From NCBI GenBank assembly GCA_946406115.1, contig OX291547.1:2547001-2611000 (forward strand): a stretch of 64,000 nt of DNA, read 5' to 3'. This document shows, piece after piece, positions 58,716 to 64,000 of this stretch (position 1 is its first letter; each line of letters begins with the position of its first letter). Origin of the DNA: Apoda limacodes (lineage: Eukaryota > Arthropoda > Insecta > Lepidoptera > Limacodidae). Below the pieces are notes generated by a model. The model made no database searches, was not told where the DNA came from, and saw only the letters and a program-made list of their open reading frames with translations. The translations under genes were made by a program, and so were the position numbers.

Positions 58716-58799
58716 ATGTAAGTTGTAACATAAACATATTAATGTTTAATAGGTAATTGAAATATTACTTTGGAATATCAACCCTATGTTGTTCCCTTA

Positions 58800-59032
58800 G
58801 CCTCGCAGAAAAGTGGCTTAGGCCATCAAACTGGACCAGTGCGGACTGACAGACGAGTTCGAGTGTCGTCACTGGGCTACTCGAATGTACCGATTTTTTT
58901 GGTCTCTATAAGATCTCCGAATCAGCTTAACGACTGCTGTCATTCTGACAATAGCCAGGACAGGAAAAATGTGCCACTACATAGGCCGTCACCCATCCAA
59001 TGACTGACTACGCCCAACATTGCTAACTTTTT
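58800..59032 (+). repeat. interspersed repeat, GGCTTAGGCCATAAACTGG family
   Basis: GTGGCTTAGGCCATCAAACT, GGACCAGTGCGGACTGACAG, CAGCTTAACGACTGCTGTCA, TTCTGACAATAGCCAGGACA, AAAAATGTGCCACTACATAG and GCCGTCACCCATCCAATGAC. The same order recurs at 60905-61112. A common moth repeat; class uncertain. Confidence 0.7.
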
Positions 59033-59396
59033 TCATATTGTGCTATTTCATACTATTCAAAAAAACGACGATCAAGAAAACATTTTATAAAAATTAAATT
59101 GTAAGTTTATTGCTTTTTAAAGTCAAAAAAGTAGACTAACCTCGGACAACATACTAGATGGCGCTAGAGAATCGTCCTGTAAATTATTGTTTTTTAGTCA
59201 CATGCGATTATGAAATATGTACTTGTACCTCAAATAACCTTTCTATTTTTATAATAGAAGACTATATCATGCGTTTCAAAAAGTTTTTTAAGGGAAATTT
59301 TATTGGCAAAGATATTAAATAGGAAGTAAGCAACTCACATGCATGAGCATATATTCATATACTATGGAATTTCTAATAAGACTATTTATTATTCAT
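59033..59396. other. intron, nothing recognised
   Basis: AT-rich, no element assigned. Confidence 0.4.
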
Positions 59397-60087
59397 AGCA
59401 ATGACACGTAGTTGCAGTATCAAAGAGGCAGCCGGATGGCTCTCGAAGTGTTGTGGAACCGCTGTGTGCAACCCAAACTGAGCCAACTTTACCTGGGACG
59501 GAAAAAAGGGCGGGGTGTGAAAAAAAAAATTGGCGTGTGGCAGTAGTTGGAAACAGCGGTTGCCTGAAAGTGTGTTCGCTGTTTATATAATGAAATTTTA
59601 ATGACATCCCTCCTGGTGCGACCGGCGCGGCGCCTCGTACGAAGAAAAAAAGAAATATTAAGTTTTCAGGCAGGCGCTCAAAAATTGGCATGCTTGTTCT
59701 TCACATACAGACCCCGCTGGCAATTTGTTAATTGCCATCCGCCCCGGCCGGTCGGTTATCGATTCGTCAGAGTTGGAAGCCGAAAAAAATTTAAATTTTT
59801 CGAGCGGTGGACGAGAACTTAGGAAAAATGCATTTAAAATCATTGAAAAACGTGCGCCAATCACACCAAGAGGGATGGCATTGAAATTACATTATATAAT
59901 CTGCGTACACACTTTTAGGCAACAGCTGATTCCATCATCTGCCTCGCGACAGCAAATTTTCTTCACACCTCTCCCTTATTTCCGCCCCAAGTCAAATTGG
60001 CTTAGTTCGGTTGCACAACACTTTAGGAGTTCAAATACTGCGAGCCGTCCGGCTGCCTCTTGGATACTACGACTGCGCGTCATTGCT
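59397..60087. repeat. 691-bp imperfect palindrome (foldback element)
   Basis: The left arm (59397-59700) and right arm (about 59785-60087) are inverted repeats. AGCAATGACACGTAGTTGCA matches the reverse complement of the right end (CTACGACTGCGCGTCATTGC). GAGGCAGCCGGATGGCTCTC pairs with the GCCGTCCGGCTGCCTC region, and CAGCGGTTGCCTGAAAGTGT with ACACTTTTAGGCAACAGCTG. TGGCAATTTGTTAATTGCCA near the centre (59718-59737) is itself a palindrome. Arms differ at roughly one base in five. The long open frames on the two strands here (59389-59691 minus, 59725-60249 plus) are mirror images of one another, which argues against coding function. Confidence 0.8.
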
Positions 60088-60189
60088 TTAACTATATCAA
60101 GATTATCGACCTTTCATAGGCCCCAAGAACGCCACTACACTAGATCCTCGTCTTCCTCATCCACTGTCGGCTACTTTTCAGGTAATCGG

Positions 60190-60245
60190 TCCACCTGGCT
60201 GGTGGGCGACCCACGCTGCGTTTACCAGGTCGTGGTCGCCACCCT
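60190..60245 (-). repeat. short RTE-LINE fragment
   Basis: GGTGGGCGACCCACGCTGCG, then TTTACCAGGTCGTGGTCGCC. This resembles the GRPPTR-coding part of the RTE-type LINE (compare AGGCCGACCCACGCTGCGTC at 15,692). Too short to classify firmly. Confidence 0.4.
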
Positions 60246-60305
60246 ATAATGCGTTGACTCAGATTGTAAGTAATGTAGGTCTAATTCAGTGATTTGATAA
60301 CTTAC

Positions 60306-60374
60306 CATGTGTGGAATAATTGAATTTTCTAGTTTCAGAGGTTTCTCTTTGGCTTCTGTCACATTTGGCCTTCT
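60306..60374 (-). CDS. Rpgrip1l: RPGRIP1L exon (69 bp)
   Basis: Acceptor TTATTTGTTTAG before 60374; strong donor GTAAGT after 60306. Phase 0 both sides, 23 codons: RRPNVTEAKEKPLKLENSII, then PHM. Charged linker-like sequence. It is included because splice sites and phases fit exactly between the 61,274 and 51,842 exons; similarity alone would not identify it. It is separated from the next exon by an intron of 8,463 bp. Confidence 0.7.
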
Positions 60375-60904
60375 CTAAACAAATAAGAATGCCTAAAATT
60401 AAAAAGTAAAATCTTGTATATTTAAGATAAATAAAAAGGAAACGGGTTCCTCATGCTTTCGTCTAATCCGTCCTTACTTATGCCTTGCCCTTATCATACC
60501 ACCAAGGTGGAAAATAATTATAAGGCCCATTTCAAGATTAATTTTTTTTATGGAACTTTCAAGGCTTTCTAGGAACACTTTTGAATCGTAAAGTGAATTA
60601 ACTACAACTAGCTTCACAAAATAATTACAATACCTACTGTTTTATGCGTGCGTTCAATAGGTCCTCTTTGTAAAATTGCAAATGAAGTTTGATGGTACAC
60701 GGTCACTGTCTTTCTGGTAATACGTTACAGCGAAGAAACGGGGTTACCTTATTATCCACAGGGGTTGCTGGAGGAACAAACAAGTATATTTCTAGAATAC
60801 TTGTATCACGATTGAGAGTTCTCGTAGAAATCCCTAGAGTAAATACCGAAAACTGGTTGCTTCAGCAGTTGCTTATCCTCACTACAGTTGTGCCACTGTA
60901 GTGG
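60375..60904. other. RPGRIP1L intron, no element assigned
   Basis: A CACTTTTGAATCGTAAAG motif near 60,568 is a fragment of the TCAAAG repeat. Otherwise nothing recognised. Confidence 0.4.
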
Positions 60905-61112
60905 TCTCTCCTTAGAAGGAAGCTTAGGCCATAGACTGCAGCCATAGATTGAGGCTTCAAGCCGTTCACAAGGCCTTTAACTTGGCTTAACAACTGCTGT
61001 CATGTGATAACAGCAAAGACCGGCGGTTTAACTTTCCCTTTAAAGGACGGTGGAGCTCAGAAGGAAATGTGCCACTATAAGCGGTCACCCTAGTTACATA
61101 CTATACAGCAGA
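60905..61112 (+). repeat. second copy of the GGCTTAGGCCATAAACTGG family
   Basis: AAGCTTAGGCCATAGACTGC, CTTGGCTTAACAACTGCTGT, CATGTGATAACAGCAAAGAC, AGGAAATGTGCCACTATAAG and CGGTCACCC. Collinear with 58800-59032. Confidence 0.65.
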
Positions 61113-61273
61113 CATATTTGTATCTCTCTCTATGAATAGTCATTGGTATTTTCGTACGGGTTAGTTTCGAAGCACCAATACTGATGGCGTCAATATAGGT
61201 ATATATATAAACGGCACACATATACAGGAACCCTTAACTAAAATAACATAAAAACAGTCCTCCTGTAAGATAC

Positions 61274-61318
61274 CTCGAACAGCTGCGTCATGTCGTTGGC
61301 AGTTCGGATGCGTGTCGG
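61274..61318 (-). CDS. Rpgrip1l: RPGRIP1L micro-exon (45 bp)
   Basis: Acceptor ATTTTGTTTCCAG before 61318; donor GTATCT after GAG at 61274. Phase 0 both sides, 15 codons: PTRIRTANDMTQLFE. It is placed in the gene by exact phase and by position between the 63,598 and 60,374 exons. A shifted reading frame over the same bases is also open, so the frame choice depends on phase continuity. Confidence 0.65.
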
Positions 61319-61545
61319 CTGGAAACAAAATAATTACTAATTTTAATTTATAACAATTAGGCTGTGACATTAAATTGTTGCACTATCAGTTGGGCCAACA
61401 TTTTATCTGCGGAACCAATTTGTCGTTGGTTAAGCAACCACAGAGATAGTAGGCGTAATGTTTTTTAATTTGTGGAAAATACAACAAACTGTTGTAATCG
61501 TTGGCCCACTGTTGAGTTTGTGAAAACGTGTTACGTCGTTGGAGC

Positions 61546-61637
61546 ATTGAGGGGTTAGCGACGCGCGAGTGATGCCCCAGGCGTTCATCAAGCAGACCAC
61601 AAGCTTGTTTGCCACCTTACTGGTATAAAAAAAAAAT
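61546..61637 (+). mobile_element. short Jockey LINE 3' tail
   Basis: GGGGTTAGCGACGCGCGAGT, GATGCCCCAGGCGTTCATCA, TTGTTTGCCACCTTACTGGT and ATAAAAAAAAAATGG. This is the same 3' untranslated end as at 22,650-22,725 and 32,235-32,365, extremely 5'-truncated. Confidence 0.75.
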
Positions 61638-62253
61638 GGTTAGGCAAAAGTTTTACCTACAAAACTAATTATTCCTTACCCTCGTTGGTAAACCAGCTGT
61701 TGGTTCAATGTTGGGACTTGGTTGAGCCAACATCTTTTGCAGACAAAATAATTGCTTTGCGGCAGTTCATGTTAATAAATTTATACTACTGTATATTAGG
61801 TTCTTCACGTGAAGGAGTAATCAGATTTTAAGGGTCATTGGTTTTACAGCTCTAGGCGCGAGACTCTGCTCTTTGATAAAAAAAAATTCAATCAAACGAT
61901 ATTGTAATTAAAGCCTACAGAAAGCTTAAAAAATCATATAACTTTTCTCACCACTTCGTTTAAAATTATTTTTGGAGGCTTCTCTTGAGTCTGAAAATGG
62001 AGTACATGTATTAAACAAGACAATCAAACAATTGATAAACAACTCTGAAGTTATTCTACTAATGTCGGATGAAACGCAAAAAATCCAATTTACTACAAAA
62101 CTTGTTATCAAAATCATAATCATCATAACATTTTATTTTGGTCCACTTATATTTTTTTATTATTGGTCCATTTATATAGGATCGGTATAATTGCAAAAGT
62201 ACTTATAATATTATATAATTACTTTAACACTTGTTTAACAAGGTGACGGACTG
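61638..62253. other. RPGRIP1L intron, GTTGG-rich then AT-rich
   Basis: Between about 61,390 and 61,740 several GTTGGxCCAAC-like motifs occur in both orientations (for example AGTTGGGCCAACAT and GGTTGAGCCAACAT). They may be ends of an unrecognised element around the Jockey tail. Beyond 61,750 nothing is recognised. Confidence 0.4.
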
Positions 62254-62421
62254 TGAAAGACGTTTTCTAATGAACTATTTTTAAAAAAGATGATAGATTA
62301 ATGTTTTATTTTAGATATAACTTTTTTCTCACAGAGATTTTAGAATGACCGCCATAGCAACAAACGACAGTTACGAAGTGAGATTTTCAAAGACATATGC
62401 CTGATTGTTATTGATCATTAT
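62254..62421 (+). repeat. 168-bp direct repeat, left of the minisatellite
   Basis: TGAAAGACGTTTTCTAATGA, AAAAAAGATGATAGATTAAT, TTCTCACAGAGATTTTAGAA, TGACCGCCATAGCAACAAAC and GACAGTTACGAAGTGAGATT to CATTAT. Repeated at 63326-63493 with the same length and few substitutions, offset exactly 1072 bp. It is preceded by AGGTGACGGACTGTGA, which resembles the minisatellite unit start. Confidence 0.9.
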
Positions 62422-62422
62422 A

Positions 62423-63215
62423 TCGTAAAATGTGTACCTAAAATGGTACCTAAGTTTTAACTAGGTGACGGAGAGTGAGGACACGTAAAACGTGTACCTA
62501 AAATGGTACATAAGTTTTAACTAGGTGACCGACAGTGAACACGCGTAAAACCTGTACCTAAAATGGTAAATAAGTTTTAACTAGGTGACGGAGAGTGAGC
62601 ACACGTAAAACGTGTACCTAAAACGGTACACAAGTTTTAACTAGGTGACGGAGAGTGATGACACGTAAAAAGTGTACCTTAAATGGTACATAAGTTTTAA
62701 CTAGGTGACCGACAGTGAGCACGCGTAAAACGTGTACCTAAAACGGTACATGAGTTTTAACTAGGTGACCGACAGTGAGCACGCGTAAAACGTGTACCTA
62801 AAACGGTACATAAGTTTTAACTAGGTGACGGAGAGTGAGGACACGTAAAACGTGTACCTAAAATGGTACATAAGTTTTAACTAGGTGACCAACAGTGAGC
62901 ACGCGTAAATCCTGTACCTAAAATGGTAATTAAGTTTTAACTGGGTGACGGAGAGTGAGCACACGTAAAACGTGTACCTAAAATGGTACATAAGTTTTAA
63001 CTAGGTGACGGAGAGTGAGGACACGTAAAACGTGTACCTAAAATGGTAATAAGTTTTAACTAGGTGATGGACAGTGAGCACGCGTAAAACCTGTACCTAA
63101 AATGGTAAATAAGTTTTAACTAGGTGACGGAGAGTGAGCACACGTAAAACGTGTACCTAAAATGGTACTAAGTTTTAACTAGGTGATGGACAGTTTGAAC
63201 TAACTAATATGGTAA
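62423..63215 (+). repeat. 60-bp minisatellite, ~13 units, with 180-bp higher order
   Basis: The unit CTAGGTGACGGAGAGTGAGG...ACACGTAAAACGTGTACC...GGTACATAAGTTTTAA repeats every 60 bp from 62461 (two late units are 59 bp). Two subtypes occur: A (GACGGAGAGTGAG, ACACGT) and B (GACCGACAGTGAG, ACGCGT). The order is A B A, A B B, A B A, A B A, then a partial B. First-position A units carry GTGAGGACACG (GTGATGACACG once); third-position A units carry GTGAGCACACG. Each A unit holds two dyads, ACACGT/ACGTGT and GTACC/GGTAC. Confidence 0.95.
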
Positions 63216-63325
63216 ATAAGTTAAGTGTAGTAAGTTTCACAAGGGACGAATCTTTCATTGCCAACATTCTTGAAGTCACTGCTCCCCACTAGTAGTTCCC
63301 ACTTCCTTTTCTACAATACGAAATA

Positions 63326-63493
63326 TGAAAGACGTTTTCTAATGCACTATTTTTAAAAAAGATGATAGATTAATGTTTTTTTTAAGCTACAACTTTTTTC
63401 TCACAGAGATTTTAGAATGACCGCCATAGCAACAAACGACAGTTACGAAGTGAGATTTTCAAAGACATATGCCTGATTGTTATTAATCATTAT
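63326..63493 (+). repeat. 168-bp direct repeat, right of the minisatellite
   Basis: Second copy of 62254-62421 in the same orientation: TGAAAGACGTTTTCTAATGC through AATCATTAT. The pair brackets the tandem array like short terminal direct repeats. Confidence 0.9.
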
Positions 63494-63597
63494 GGGAACG
63501 CGTTAGATACATTTTTGGGCAGTCTTTTTGGTATTATAGCATAATTATATTCTTTAGTGAGCTGGGGTAAAAGAAAACGAGAGTATTTTGTACGTAC

Positions 63598-63707
63598 CGT
63601 GTCTTCGAATCGCAGGAAGGGCGGACGCTCCATTAACACGTCGGTCCGCGTCCAGTCGTCTCGCTCACCCTCGCTCCGCGCCGCGCGGCTCAGGATCGAG
63701 TGTGGCG
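63598..63707 (-). CDS. Rpgrip1l: RPGRIP1L exon (110 bp)
   Basis: Acceptor TTCAGTATTCAG before 63707; donor GTACGT after ACG at 63598. Two bases complete an upstream codon, then PHSILSRAARSEGERDDWTR and TDVLMERPPFLRFEDT, phase 0 out. GC-rich relative to flanks. It is the most upstream exon in the window; the preceding phase-1 exon lies beyond 64,000. The linker-like sequence is not itself diagnostic. The plus-strand open frame at 63588-63830 is its shadow. Confidence 0.7.
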
Positions 63708-64000
63708 CTGAATACTGAAGGAATACATAAACGAATAGAAAAACGAACAGAGTTCAAGATTCATTCGGTAATAGGCACATATATACATGGCACGGTTGTG
63801 TGCGAAATCTTAACTAAACTTGTGAACTAGTATCGACTGACTATACTAATGTTGCAACACAATAAGCTATTCATATTTCGCTCGTTTATTCAATACTGTG
63901 GTAAAAGTAAATTTAACATTTATATTCCAAACCGATCATATGAACCAGCTTTTCCCCACGATGTAACCTACGTAGAATAGAAATAATACTTTACTGAGTA
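63708..64000. other. presumed RPGRIP1L intron to window edge
   Basis: AT-rich, with no exon or recognised repeat. Confidence 0.5.

Larger units (their letters stand above)
48757..63707 (-). other. Rpgrip1l: RPGRIP1L (protein fantom) gene, 3' half, eight exons
   Basis: Minus-strand gene whose 5' part lies beyond the right edge. Exons in transcript order are 63707-63598, 61318-61274, 60374-60306, 51842-51782, 51444-51293, 50741-50513, 50278-50119 and 48925-48757. Coding length is 995 bp, about 331 codons with the stop. Every junction has matching phase (0,0,0,1,0,1,2). The last four exons encode the RPGRIP1-family C-terminal C2-type domain, with ETPVSLPKPK, VVSEPPEDP and SCEDVG as family landmarks. 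RPGRIP1L proteins scaffold the ciliary transition zone with NPHP4 and the MKS module. In insects cilia occur in sensory neurons and sperm. The upstream coiled coil and first C2 domains are expected beyond 64,000. A further phase-0 exon could hide in the 8.5-kb intron. Confidence 0.88.

Noticed and set aside
59389..60249. Two long open frames on opposite strands (100 and 174 codons)
   Set aside because: They are inverted copies of the same sequence (palindrome arms) with no known domain, so they are explained by repeat structure.
62423..63215. CRISPR-like regular repeat
   Set aside because: Repeats are contiguous 60-bp tandem units without unique spacers, in an insect genome. It is a minisatellite.

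Overview
This is a eukaryotic, AT-rich, repeat-dense window, almost certainly from a moth or butterfly (Lepidoptera). The evidence is the repeat content. There are SINE-like elements starting with ACTAATATTATAAATG, the GGCCAAGTGCGAG...GGGTTCCGTA repeat family, Jockey-type LINE 3' tails ending in GGTATAAAAAAA, RTE-type LINE remnants, and MITE-like ends with CCGACTTC. There are no operons, rRNA or tRNA genes, or CRISPR arrays, and most long open frames are chance or retrotransposon debris.

Layout. 1-25.5 kb is intergenic DNA with tandem repeats (about 40-bp, 53-bp and 23-bp units), three LINE reverse-transcriptase pseudogenes (7.6-8.2, 9.9-11.7 and 15.5-16.6 kb), a LINE 3' end (22.2-22.7 kb), a foldback repeat family and many interspersed repeats. 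25,530-46,783 is a head-to-tail duplication of a roughly 10-11 kb unit that is nearly identical by eye, separated by 216 bp. Copy 2 lacks 880 bp of copy 1. Each copy carries a LINE remnant and a short CpG-rich open frame that resembles a signal-peptide first exon. The duplication is either very recent or a retained-haplotype assembly artefact.

48.7-63.7 kb holds the one confident host gene. It lies on the minus strand and is the 3' half of an RPGRIP1L (protein fantom) orthologue, a scaffold of the ciliary transition zone. Eight exons join with matching splice phases into about 331 codons ending in the conserved C-terminal C2-type domain; the 5' part lies beyond the right edge. Its introns are packed with mobile DNA: Jockey LINEs on the opposite strand, SINE-like elements, a transposon ORF fragment, a 0.7-kb imperfect palindrome, a four-module inverted array, a MITE candidate, and a 60-bp minisatellite organised as a 180-bp higher-order repeat between 168-bp direct repeats.

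I see no gene cluster or new multi-gene system. The observations most worth following are the duplication, the higher-order minisatellite, the foldback structures and the RPGRIP1L gene model. Repeat family names are from recognition only; class assignments for non-coding repeats are tentative.
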